DNA from: Vibrio agarilyticus
GTDB lineage: Bacteria; Pseudomonadota; Gammaproteobacteria; Enterobacterales; Vibrionaceae
Length of the DNA: 64,000 nt
Direction: 5' to 3'
Assembly: GCF_012641465.1 (NCBI RefSeq)
Contig: NZ_JABAIK010000012.1
Location: 61,529-125,528 of the forward strand
Position 1 is the stretch's first letter, and each line of letters opens with the position of its first letter. The notes below the pieces were generated by a model, which worked only from the letters and a program-made list of their open reading frames with translations, searched no databases and was not told the origin of the DNA. Made by a program: the position numbers and the translations under genes. This document shows positions 28,265-36,388 of the stretch, one piece after another.

Positions 28265-29464
28265 ATGTCTAATTCGTATGTACTGGTGATCAACTCCGGC
28301 AGTTCCTCTCTAAAGTTTGCGGTTATTAACTCAGCAACAGGTGAGGCGGTGCTTTCAGGTCTTGGTGAGTGCTTTGGTCTTGAAGATTCTCGCATGAGCT
28401 GGAAATTCAACGGTGACAAACGTGAAGTGGCCATTCAAGGCGACGAGAGCCATCACAAATTGGCGATCAACACATTAGTAGGATTAACCGAAGAATTAGC
28501 GTTGGCACAAGATATCGTTGCTGTGGGGCACCGCATTGTTCACGGTGGCGAAAAGTTCACTCAAACCGTACGCATTGATGAAGCGGTCACTCAAGAAATT
28601 GAGCAACTTGCCGATCTCGCACCATTGCATAACCCCGCTGGCGCTATCGGTATTCGCGCTGCGTTGGAAGCGTTCCCGTCACTGCCACAATTTGCGGTGT
28701 TTGATACAGCGTTCCATCAGACAATGCCGAAAAAAGCATTCACAGGCGCGATTTGCAACACGCTATACAGCGACTACGGTATTCGTCGTTACGGTTTCCA
28801 CGGTACTAGCCACTACTATGTGAGCCGTGAAGCCGCACACATGCTTAATAAGTCAATTGACGATGCGAGCTTTATATCCGTTCACCTTGGCAACGGTGCC
28901 TCAGTGTGTGCGATTGAAAAAGGCCGTTCTGTTGATACCTCGATGGGATTTACCCCATTATCAGGTCTAATGATGGGCACACGTTGTGGCGACCTTGACC
29001 CAGGCATCATTGAATTTTTGCTGAAAAAAGGCTGGTCTCAAGAGCGCGTATTTGATGCGCTGAACAAAAAGTCAGGTTTCCTTGGTGTGTCTGGAGTCAC
29101 TTCTGATGCGCGTGGTATCCTCGAGGCAATGGAAAACGGGCATGAAGGCGCTAAATTAGCGTTTGAAGTTTTCACATACCGCGTTGCTAAATACATTAGT
29201 TCATATCTAGTTCCACTAACGTCATTAGATGCGATCATTTTCACTGGCGGTATTGGTGAAAACTCATTACCGATTCGTCGCGAGATCCTAAATAACCTTA
29301 AGTTATTAGGTTTTGTTGAAGATGAGCAAGGTAATGAAGCCGCGCGTTTTGGCAATGCTGGCGTTATCGCTCGTTCAGAAATGCTTGACGCTGTAGCCAT
29401 GGTAATTCCAACTAATGAAGAGTATGTTATAGTACAGCAGTCAATGGTGTTACTTAACCAATAA
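28265..29464 (+). CDS. ackA: Acetate kinase
   Basis: Acetate kinase interconverts acetate plus ATP and acetyl phosphate plus ADP. The 399-aa protein has the ASKHA fold signatures: VLVINSGSSSLKFAV at the N-terminus, VGHRIVHGGEKF near residue 87, the catalytic region FDTAFHQTMP near 147 with YGFHGTSH, VHLGNGASVCAI near 205 and FTGGIGENS near 325. No pta gene follows, as it would in the main ackA-pta operon, so this is likely a second, stand-alone kinase. A serine-recombinase element begins directly after its terminator. Confidence 0.96.
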   Translation: MSNSYVLVINSGSSSLKFAVINSATGEAVLSGLGECFGLEDSRMSWKFNGDKREVAIQGDESHHKLAINTLVGLTEELALAQDIVAVGHRIVHGGEKFTQTVRIDEAVTQEIEQLADLAPLHNPAGAIGIRAALEAFPSLPQFAVFDTAFHQTMPKKAFTGAICNTLYSDYGIRRYGFHGTSHYYVSREAAHMLNKSIDDASFISVHLGNGASVCAIEKGRSVDTSMGFTPLSGLMMGTRCGDLDPGIIEFLLKKGWSQERVFDALNKKSGFLGVSGVTSDARGILEAMENGHEGAKLAFEVFTYRVAKYISSYLVPLTSLDAIIFTGGIGENSLPIRREILNNLKLLGFVEDEQGNEAARFGNAGVIARSEMLDAVAMVIPTNEEYVIVQQSMVLLNQ

Positions 29465-29490
29465 TCATAGCTACTAATTTTGATATATTA

Positions 29491-29516
29491 AGCCACTGTA
29501 AACAGTGGCTTTTTTT
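29491..29516 (+). terminator. Terminator of ackA at the element boundary
   Basis: AGCCACTG pairs with CAGTGGCT around TAAA, followed by TTTTTT. The recombinase ribosome site begins a few bases later, so the left boundary of the mobile element must lie in or close to this hairpin. Confidence 0.88.
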
Positions 29517-29528
29517 ATAGGAGACGAT

Positions 29529-31313
29529 ATGGAAATCAGAGATGCCTATATATATTCGCGTGTTAGTAAAGAGAGCCAAGCAAAAGAAGGGGAAGGTTTA
29601 AAACGACAAATTGAACGAGCGGAAAAGTTCATTGAAACAGAGAACAAGGTTAATACAGAATACCGCTATCAACTAGTCGACGAAATTGTAGATGCGGGTT
29701 TGTCTGCATATTACGGGAAGAACACGAGTCAAAATGGCGGACTTGGGGCTTTTTTAGAAGCTGCTAAACAAGGAGAGATTAAAGAAAAGTCGTTGTTGAT
29801 TGTTGAGGCTGTTGACAGATTAAGCCGTTTACCAGCCGATCACAGCCGTCAATTGTTTGCAAAGTTGAAGCGGTACAAAGTTGATGTGGCTATTACTAAG
29901 TTTTCCCTCATCATACCTCACGATGAACAACTTGATATGGGTGTCGACCTGCTCCTAACCGCAGCCTTTCACTTAGCTCACATGGAGAGTGAACAGAAAT
30001 CTCAGCGGATCAAAGCAACATTTGACAAGAAACGCCGTGATGAAGCGGAAGGAGGTGAGAAACGTACCTCTGTTTGTCCCGCGTGGATGAGGCTTTCATC
30101 GTGCAAAACGCACTTTGAGCTAATTCCTGAGCATGTTGAAGTGCTTACAAAGATGATTGATATGAAGTTGGAAGGTTATGGTTGTCATAGGATTACTAAA
30201 TATCTGAATGAGAATAATATTTCCAGCTTTAGTGGAAAGCCGTGGCGTACTGAAGTGGTTAATAAGTATCTAAAAATGATACAACTTAAAGGTGAGTTCC
30301 AGCGTGTAGAGCATAAGGAGGTTGATGGTAAGACGAAGAAAGTACCCGTAGGGGCTCCTATTGAAAACTACTATCCTCGCGTCATCGACAACCCGAAATT
30401 TCTAGCTTTACAGAGTACATTTCCAATCTCCGTCAAAGGAAGAGTTGGCAGTTCGTTTCCTAATTTATTTCGTGGTCTACTAAGGTGTCCTAGCTGCGGA
30501 AATATTCTAAGTTACTCAAAAACGTCACGCGGTCACCCTAAACTTCGTTGTCGTTCAAGACTTGATAATCAAGGTTGTACGCAAAAATTCACGAGATATG
30601 ATCCAATAGAGAAGCACCTTGTTCAGAGTTTGGTGGGCTTAGATTATAGTCGATTGATCGATAGTTCTTACAAAAAGCTTGAGGCAGAGATTTCGACTAT
30701 TGATGGTGATATCAAATCCAAGCAACAATACCTTTTATCGTTATCTAGTGAGATAGAATTGGCAGAGCATATTGAAACAATCAAATTGCTTCGCTCTCAA
30801 ATGGATAAAGCGAACAATACTCTCGATGTTTTGTATGATAAACGAGATGAGCTGACTAAAGTTTCGTCGAACTACGACTATAATGCTGTCAAAGACTTGG
30901 ATTTATCAACAGTGGAGGGAAGGCAGAAATATCATGAGTATGTATCTAAGTTTATTGAATATGTAGTTGTTCAAGATCCAGACAAAAAGGGCGCTGCTAC
31001 AGTTGTGAAGTTTCGGACACAAAAATTAGGGTTATTGTTTTTTCCTTATAACAAATTGACTTGGGATCTGTCTCATGAACAGATATTGACTGATTATTAC
31101 GCTGGAAGAAAAAATGACAAAAATGAGATAGTACGTCCTATATCATTAACTTATGCTTTAAATCGGAGGGATTTACTCAAAGAAGTCAGTGTAGTTGAAG
31201 CACCAAAAGAGCCTGAGTATTTATCTGACATTAGATATCTATTTGAAATCAGGCAAGAGTTTAAAAAAAATCCCGAAAAATGGCGTACTCTAAAAAGGAA
31301 ATTGAGACTTTAG
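29529..31313 (+). CDS. Large serine recombinase (integrase)
   Basis: The start at 29529 follows TAGGAGACGAT. The 594-aa protein has an N-terminal resolvase domain with the catalytic serine in YIYSRVSKESQ (S10), plus VEAVDRLSRLPADH and DVAITKF. A recombinase domain follows (about 155-300, GYGCHRITKYLNENNI). Next is a zinc ribbon with LLRCPSCGN and a second Cys pair near residue 345, then a coiled-coil insertion (about 380-450). This is the build of large serine integrases that insert phages and integrative elements. It lies 12 bp past the ackA terminator and is likely the integrase of the element extending rightward. Base composition is more AT-rich than ackA. Confidence 0.93.
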   Translation: MEIRDAYIYSRVSKESQAKEGEGLKRQIERAEKFIETENKVNTEYRYQLVDEIVDAGLSAYYGKNTSQNGGLGAFLEAAKQGEIKEKSLLIVEAVDRLSRLPADHSRQLFAKLKRYKVDVAITKFSLIIPHDEQLDMGVDLLLTAAFHLAHMESEQKSQRIKATFDKKRRDEAEGGEKRTSVCPAWMRLSSCKTHFELIPEHVEVLTKMIDMKLEGYGCHRITKYLNENNISSFSGKPWRTEVVNKYLKMIQLKGEFQRVEHKEVDGKTKKVPVGAPIENYYPRVIDNPKFLALQSTFPISVKGRVGSSFPNLFRGLLRCPSCGNILSYSKTSRGHPKLRCRSRLDNQGCTQKFTRYDPIEKHLVQSLVGLDYSRLIDSSYKKLEAEISTIDGDIKSKQQYLLSLSSEIELAEHIETIKLLRSQMDKANNTLDVLYDKRDELTKVSSNYDYNAVKDLDLSTVEGRQKYHEYVSKFIEYVVVQDPDKKGAATVVKFRTQKLGLLFFPYNKLTWDLSHEQILTDYYAGRKNDKNEIVRPISLTYALNRRDLLKEVSVVEAPKEPEYLSDIRYLFEIRQEFKKNPEKWRTLKRKLRL

Positions 31314-31534
31314 TTGTAATTTCAGGTAATAAGATTGTGTTGGTCTAAAAAAATCCAAGCCAACACTTTGGTGGTCAATATATAAGTTAATCCGGATTTA
31401 GCAAAGCCACCCGCCATACATCTATCTGAAGGTTGTGCTTCTGATTGCTACCTAATTTTTTTCTACGAATAAGGCAAAAATCGAAGAAAAACACCTGATC
31501 CCACTCAGCACAAGTGGTGGATCACAAAAATAAC

Positions 31535-31563
31535 TTGATGTCAACTGATATTTGTGGTAATAT
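31535..31563 (+). promoter_or_regulatory. Predicted sigma-70 promoter of the cargo operon
   Basis: TTGATG and TAATAT are separated by exactly 17 bp (31541-31557), a good match to a housekeeping promoter. It lies 30 bp before the 46-codon membrane gene and faces the five genes that follow. The preceding 31314-31534 stretch has no gene. Confidence 0.7.
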
Positions 31564-31592
31564 GCTTGTCCACTCAGCGAGGGGTATATCAA

Positions 31593-31733
31593 ATGTTTAG
31601 ATTCATTTCTTTCAGATACATTGCTTTGCTTATCATCATAATTCTCATTGTCGATTTCTTTTTCTTCAAATCATCACAGCAAACAGCGAGCTTGTTTGAG
31701 ACAGCATTGCTCAACAGCAAGTTATATTCTTAA
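31593..31733 (+). CDS. 46-aa small membrane protein
   Basis: The short reading frame starts MFRFISFRYIALLIIIILIV and contains one very hydrophobic helix (about residues 9-25), then a polar tail ending SKLYS. A purine-rich ribosome site (GCGAGGGG) stands about 9 bp before the ATG, and a good promoter lies 30 bp upstream. I do not recognise a family. Single-helix peptides like this occur in toxin-antitoxin and defence loci, but nothing here proves such a role. It heads the cargo operon. Confidence 0.6.
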   Translation: MFRFISFRYIALLIIIILIVDFFFFKSSQQTASLFETALLNSKLYS

Positions 31734-31816
31734 TTTCTAATAGTTCAATCAAAGAAACAAGCATCATGCGCTTCCAGCGTAGGGCACTTTACATCCTCAC
31801 AACAGGAGTTTGAACT

Positions 31817-32323
31817 ATGACAACTAAACCAAATTTTGATCGCAAGAAGTACGAGCGCTTGATTGAGATTACTACTACTCAACCAGGCATGCGCGATACT
31901 CTTGAACAAATGGAGACCCTGGTTATTCAACTCTCGCCCGACGTCGATAAATTTATCAAGAAGCACAACTATGTCAGCGTAGATAAATTTATTGGAGTGT
32001 TGCCTTACGCACCAATTGCTGAAGATCTTCGGAGTTTCTTCAAAGTGCAGGTGAGTGACAGAGAGTCAGTGCAGTTCTGTATGTGTGCTTGTCAAAGTCC
32101 CATGAATGCTGAGCTAGACACGTTCATCGTTTATATTTGCACTAAAGAGGAGGACGATGAATACGGCATCATCGATACACTTTTACAATCTACGGAGAAT
32201 CAGTTGCCAAATTTGCCGCCAAATCGACTATCAATCTGTACTGCTGAGTCAAGTGCTGACTTGGATAACATTGATTTGAACGATTTAGAAGAATTCGACG
32301 AATTGGTGAAATCATGTTCGTAG
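31817..32323 (+). CDS. Unrecognised 168-aa cytoplasmic protein
   Basis: The start follows ACAGGAGTTTGAACT. The protein is soluble and acidic, with no signal peptide or membrane segment. It has a Cys-containing FCMCACQSP stretch near residue 93 and an acidic C-terminal segment (DLDNIDLNDLEEFDEL). I recognise no domain. Its 3' end overlaps the next gene by 10 bp in another frame, which implies translational coupling, so the two proteins probably work together. It belongs to the cargo operon of the serine-recombinase element. Confidence 0.72.
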   Translation: MTTKPNFDRKKYERLIEITTTQPGMRDTLEQMETLVIQLSPDVDKFIKKHNYVSVDKFIGVLPYAPIAEDLRSFFKVQVSDRESVQFCMCACQSPMNAELDTFIVYICTKEEDDEYGIIDTLLQSTENQLPNLPPNRLSICTAESSADLDNIDLNDLEEFDELVKSCS

Positions 32324-32763
32324 AACAAGCAGCCGAAAGACTTGAGTTAGATATACGCAATCTAACAGATAGCGAGACAGCGCTACTTATCTCTGAAACA
32401 TACCGCGATATCAATCGAGCAGTACTTAAGTCATTAGTCTTGAATCGTGATGGCGAGAATCTAAAAGTGCTAAGCAGCGCGAAAGTTCGTTTGCATATGT
32501 GCAACTTCCTGAGATTTCAAGCTCTATATAAAGAGCGCGATGTAAGAGAAATGCTAAGTGAGATAATTGACCATAGAAAGCCTTATCATGGTCAGGATGT
32601 CTATCAAGTTGGCTCGTTTCCTTACCATCACTACGCTCTGTATTGGCACATCCAAGCTTACCGAAATAAGCGATTCATCAATATGTACAGCTTGCCTGCT
32701 CGTGATTATTCGGACATCGAATTTCGAGTATATGTGAGTGCAGAAATTGGCAAAATCAAGTAA
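32314..32763 (+). CDS. Unrecognised 149-aa protein, coupled to its neighbour
   Basis: This soluble protein overlaps the preceding gene by 10 bp and ends 11 bp before the ADP-ribosylglycohydrolase. The first half is predicted helical (EQAAERLELDIRNLTDSET). The second half has aromatic- and His-rich segments (SFPYHHYALYWHIQAYRN) and RDYSDIEFRVYVS. I recognise no family. Its place just before an ADP-ribosylglycohydrolase raises the thought that it could be the target or source of ADP-ribosylation, but no ADP-ribosyltransferase motif is evident. Confidence 0.72.
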   Translation: MFVEQAAERLELDIRNLTDSETALLISETYRDINRAVLKSLVLNRDGENLKVLSSAKVRLHMCNFLRFQALYKERDVREMLSEIIDHRKPYHGQDVYQVGSFPYHHYALYWHIQAYRNKRFINMYSLPARDYSDIEFRVYVSAEIGKIK

Positions 32764-32774
32764 GAGGTGACCAT

Positions 32775-33593
32775 TTGATAGGTGGAATCATTGGAGATAT
32801 TGCCGGATCGCTGCTTGAGGGATCAAAACTGAGAACTTATAACCTGAGTGAAGCAAAGATGTTTTGCCATAGGGCACATCCGACAGATGACTCGATACTT
32901 TTGGCAGCCACAGCGCATGCCATGCTGGATGATAGTGACGATTTCGCTATGTACTACCGCCTTTACGCGGGGGCATTCAACGATTGTAAGTTTGGACCCA
33001 ATTTTTCGTACTGGATGAGGACGGGCCAGCCATCTGATAACAGTTATACGAACGGGCCAGCGGCTCGGACTGGGGTACTTGGCTATCTTGAGAGCGAAGA
33101 TGAAGTGCTTCTCTTAGCGAAGAAAGCAGCAGAAGCTACGCATTCACATCAAGAAGCAATTAATGGTGCTCAAGCTGTAGCATGGGTGACGTGGGCGATG
33201 CGCAAGCGTATTTCTGCACAAGAAATTTGCGAAGAGCTTTATCAGCGTTGGGATTACTACGTAGACAAGACGCACTCCCACAATTTGGCAAAAATGCGTA
33301 CCGAAGCCGTGAGTTGTGATGCTAGCGCGGTGACGACTGTACCGCTTGCAATCTTTATCGCGCTTTATCAGTCGCATAACGTCGAGACTGCTGTTCGTGC
33401 TTGCCAGTACATTGGCGGGGACACCGACACATTAGCTTGTATATCTGGTCTCATCAAATCACAGGAGTATGCACCAAATCCGCAATGGGAGCACATGTGC
33501 AAACAGATTTTATGGCGCAAAGCGCAGCCAATTTTGCAAGTAGTCGAGCAGTTTGAAATGAGATTTGACGACAGTAAGTCGTTGCCATTCTAG
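32775..33593 (+). CDS. ADP-ribosylglycohydrolase (DraG family)
   Basis: The gene starts at TTG behind a strong AGAGGTGA ribosome site. The 272-aa protein is a DraG-type ADP-ribosylhydrolase, which removes ADP-ribose from proteins, nucleic acids or free ADP-ribosylated compounds using two magnesium ions. Metal-binding motifs are intact: GDIAGS (residues 7-12), TDDS (37-40) and GGDTDT (214-219). It is the third of three close genes with the two unknown proteins. In bacteria these enzymes occur as DraG regulators, as immunity proteins to ADP-ribosylating toxins (Tri1), and in defence loci; which applies here is open. Confidence 0.92.
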   Translation: MIGGIIGDIAGSLLEGSKLRTYNLSEAKMFCHRAHPTDDSILLAATAHAMLDDSDDFAMYYRLYAGAFNDCKFGPNFSYWMRTGQPSDNSYTNGPAARTGVLGYLESEDEVLLLAKKAAEATHSHQEAINGAQAVAWVTWAMRKRISAQEICEELYQRWDYYVDKTHSHNLAKMRTEAVSCDASAVTTVPLAIFIALYQSHNVETAVRACQYIGGDTDTLACISGLIKSQEYAPNPQWEHMCKQILWRKAQPILQVVEQFEMRFDDSKSLPF

Positions 33594-33624
33594 CGAAAAA
33601 TCAACAACAATCGGGAGCGAAAAT

Positions 33625-34956
33625 ATGCGCAAGATTATATTCAGCGTAGGGATAGTGGCATCTTTAATTCTTTCAATGGTTGGCTGCGGTGGCAGTGGTG
33701 AAGAGAGTTCTGATACCGGTTCAGCAGGTTCGGGTTCAACAGGCATTAGCTTTAGTTCTTATGTGAATGGCTCTTTCAAGAGTATGTACGATCCAGCAAA
33801 CTCGTCTTCTGCGATAGTAAGGAATTTAGATCCAGACAACCAAAATGACTTGGGTTATTGCGGGTACGGTGAAGGGCGGTCATCAGATCGATACTACGAA
33901 TCTGCGCGAGTTATTGTGGTCGGTTCTGATTCTTTGCCAGCTGACGATTTTCGCTGGGGTGCAACTTTGGGGGAGTGGGCTTTAGATCGTGCTTTGGCAG
34001 CAATGAAAATTAGTCACAGCAAGTATATCGATATGAAATCTGGTATATCAGTGGCGGCATCTCAAGGAATCACACAAATGATCGAGAGCATTTATGCCAA
34101 TACTGGCTTTGTTGCTGAGTACAACAGTGCTCATTATCAAAGCATTCTTGAGAATGTGTTTAATGGCAATCTCGTTACTCATTCTTATGGCTCTGAGATT
34201 GTTCCAAACTTATCAAGCTTTTCAGGAAAGTTTGCAACTGACACGGACTCTGCACGTCGTGCAATTCGTGTCGCACTTGCAGCTATGTCCGCCAATGATG
34301 AGCTAACGCTTTATTATGACCTTTACAACGAAATGGTTAATCAGGGAATTGATGTTGAAAACGAACTTGGCTTGTTTGGCGTAATTCCGGAGAACATTGA
34401 GAAAATGGTGGTTTGCCTATCTGCTTCTCGTTCAAATTCGGAGTGGGGCATGGGTACGCGACAAGGGTTTGAAGTGGCAGCGAAATCTGCTACTCAGCGC
34501 AGCGATGATTTACAAATTGCTACCCACGAGGTGATTCATCATCTACAAGCAACAATAACAGAGCCGACAATTGGTGGGGCATCCTTAGAGCGTTGGTTTA
34601 GCGAAGGCCAGGCTATCGTGCTTTCAGGTATGAAAGCAAACACTGGAAATCATTCTCGTCGTACGCTTGATGTTATTAATGCTTCGGACGGAGCTGACTA
34701 CTACGCAACTCATGGCGATAATGAGTACCCAGATTATGGGCAGGCTTATAACTGGTTTGTCCGTAAATTCGGTTCAAATGCTCAATTTGAGCTCCTCTAC
34801 CAGCTTCGAGCAAGTCGTTCAATGGATCTAGATACATCGGGCTACAGCGCTGCATTTGTTGATGAATTTAATAAGCTCGCGAAGCCCAATTGCGATTACG
34901 ATTGTCGCTTTGAATTAACTGACTTTAGAGCGGATTATCCGAATCAAAATAAATAA
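33625..34956 (+). CDS. Lipoprotein with gluzincin-type metalloprotease motif
   Basis: The start at 33625 follows CGGGAG and gives a lipoprotein signal with lipobox SMVGCGG (Cys21), then a Gly/Ser linker. The mature 420-residue domain has ATHEVIHHLQ with HExxH at 301-305 and a downstream WFSEGQA with a Glu at 327. That spacing and motif are typical of the MA-clan 'gluzincin' metallopeptidases, where the second Glu is the third zinc ligand. I infer an envelope-attached zinc peptidase. Substrate and family are not recognised. It lies 31 bp after the ADP-ribosylglycohydrolase in the same direction. Confidence 0.82.
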   Translation: MRKIIFSVGIVASLILSMVGCGGSGEESSDTGSAGSGSTGISFSSYVNGSFKSMYDPANSSSAIVRNLDPDNQNDLGYCGYGEGRSSDRYYESARVIVVGSDSLPADDFRWGATLGEWALDRALAAMKISHSKYIDMKSGISVAASQGITQMIESIYANTGFVAEYNSAHYQSILENVFNGNLVTHSYGSEIVPNLSSFSGKFATDTDSARRAIRVALAAMSANDELTLYYDLYNEMVNQGIDVENELGLFGVIPENIEKMVVCLSASRSNSEWGMGTRQGFEVAAKSATQRSDDLQIATHEVIHHLQATITEPTIGGASLERWFSEGQAIVLSGMKANTGNHSRRTLDVINASDGADYYATHGDNEYPDYGQAYNWFVRKFGSNAQFELLYQLRASRSMDLDTSGYSAAFVDEFNKLAKPNCDYDCRFELTDFRADYPNQNK

Positions 34957-34995
34957 AACAGAAGAGTTCCCCTAAATTGCAGAGGAGGTAGCACG

Positions 34996-35256
34996 ATGAT
35001 TTTCATTATTTTTATTGGCGTTGCTATGTCGTATTGGCAAGTCGATCTTCGGTTTGAGTTCATGAGAACATTTAGCGTATGCGACCCTTACTTATCTTAT
35101 AATGACGAATGGCCAGAAGGTTTTTATCAGTGTTACGGGTTAGGCTCTGACTTCGTTAATCATGCAAGAAGACATTTTAAAGATCTTTTCTTTTTCCTTT
35201 TTGTCATACCGTATGTAAGGTTTGCAGCGATCACTTTTATCAAGACCGGAATTTAA
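34996..35256 (+). CDS. Small membrane protein, 86 aa
   Basis: A strong AGAGGAGGT ribosome site stands just before the ATG. The protein has an N-terminal hydrophobic helix, a central polar part rich in Tyr, Trp and Cys, and a second hydrophobic segment (DLFFFLFVIPYVRF). I do not recognise it. It is the last gene of the cargo operon, 39 bp after the lipoprotein gene and before a strong terminator. Confidence 0.68.
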   Translation: MIFIIFIGVAMSYWQVDLRFEFMRTFSVCDPYLSYNDEWPEGFYQCYGLGSDFVNHARRHFKDLFFFLFVIPYVRFAAITFIKTGI

Positions 35257-35375
35257 TTGCGGAAAATGCAATAAAGAACATTTGTCATTGCGATATATAG
35301 TGCAATAATTATTCACGCTGGTATAATAGTATTTAGAAGCTGAATGGCTTCTGACATTGAACCTTTGGTTTATGA

Positions 35376-35407
35376 AAAGAGCACTTTTGGTCGAGTGCTC
35401 TTTTTTT
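35376..35407. terminator. Terminator closing the cargo operon
   Basis: AAAGAGCACT pairs with AGTGCTCTTT around an 8-nt loop, followed by TTTT on the plus strand and preceded by AAAA. It lies between convergent transcription units and can serve both. Confidence 0.9.
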
Positions 35408-35416
35408 GTGCTCAAT

Positions 35417-36388
35417 TTATGCGACGAGAGCTTTGATGGCTTGATCGATAGAGTCAGATTTTGCCTTCGCCTCTCTGAGTTCTTGATCTGACGTCTTTCT
35501 TGGCAAACCTACGTCTACCACTTCGCATTTACCATTTTCGCGTTCTGATGGGCTTTCAGTAAGGCTAAGTACCGTTATCTTTCCAGCATGAGCAGCTAAG
35601 AAGAATTCAACCACTTCGTGCATTGTAGCGATAAATGCTCGGTGACAGTGACGCTGATAGCCCTTGCCGCTCTTGTTTTTTATTTTCTGCTTTTTGTCAT
35701 CTCGTTTGTATGGCTGATCATTGCAGGCTTTCAGCGTCATGCCGAACTCTGCATCTAGAATGTCTTTTAGCGTTGTTAAAGTCGAGTTACCAAACCTAGC
35801 GTTTGGGAATACTCGGAAGAAGTAGTCTTTGACAAGCTCTTGGTGTTCGCCGATCTCAAGGATTCCGGTTTCTACCCATGCTTTGATTTCTGCGCCTTGA
35901 TCTTCTGAAGTGAACTTGAAGTCATCCCTAGTGCTAACCATCTCGAAAAACGTCTTCACGGTAAGTGCATTAAACTGGTCTTTCAGAGAAGTGCCGTAAA
36001 CATCACCTCTGCTCATCATATGGTTGCGCACTTGCTTGCGGCCTCGACCCGAATGGTCGAAATCAAGAAGAAGAGTGTCCACTTTTTCTGTATTGTAGAA
36101 CTTTCGCAGTTCGTAGTTCTCAAGCTCAAACTTGCGTTGTTGAGTGTTAACGTCCCCGTCAGCTCTGCGCTGTATAGCAACCTCTTCAGCGATGAGCTCA
36201 GCATTGATAATGCCAGCGTATCGTTCTTCTTTCTCAATTGCCGCGCCAGCTTCGTTAGCTTTAGCGCCTTGTTTTTGATGGCTGTTCTTGCCGGTTCTAC
36301 TTTCATTCAAATACTCGATCTTGTAACCGTTTTGTTCGAACATCGTGATAGTAGTGAACTCGTAGTATTTACGCGCTTCGTTCCGCAA
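35417..36388 (-). CDS. Unrecognised partner of the element helicase
   Basis: The 323-aa soluble protein has no domain I can name. The N-terminal half is charged and probably coiled-coil (residues about 40-95). A DTLLLDFDHSGRGRKQVRNH segment lies near 105-125. A basic stretch (YKRDDKKQKIKNKSGKGYQ) near 225 could bind nucleic acid. It overlaps the upstream helicase gene by 20 bp, so the two are translated together. I infer a replication or DNA-processing accessory role for the integrated element. Confidence 0.72.
   Translation of the reverse strand: MRNEARKYYEFTTITMFEQNGYKIEYLNESRTGKNSHQKQGAKANEAGAAIEKEERYAGIINAELIAEEVAIQRRADGDVNTQQRKFELENYELRKFYNTEKVDTLLLDFDHSGRGRKQVRNHMMSRGDVYGTSLKDQFNALTVKTFFEMVSTRDDFKFTSEDQGAEIKAWVETGILEIGEHQELVKDYFFRVFPNARFGNSTLTTLKDILDAEFGMTLKACNDQPYKRDDKKQKIKNKSGKGYQRHCHRAFIATMHEVVEFFLAAHAGKITVLSLTESPSERENGKCEVVDVGLPRKTSDQELREAKAKSDSIDQAIKALVA

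Noticed and set aside
31817-33593. DarT-DarG toxin-antitoxin system
   Set aside because: DarG has a macrodomain, not a DraG-type hydrolase fold, and neither unknown protein shows DarT motifs.
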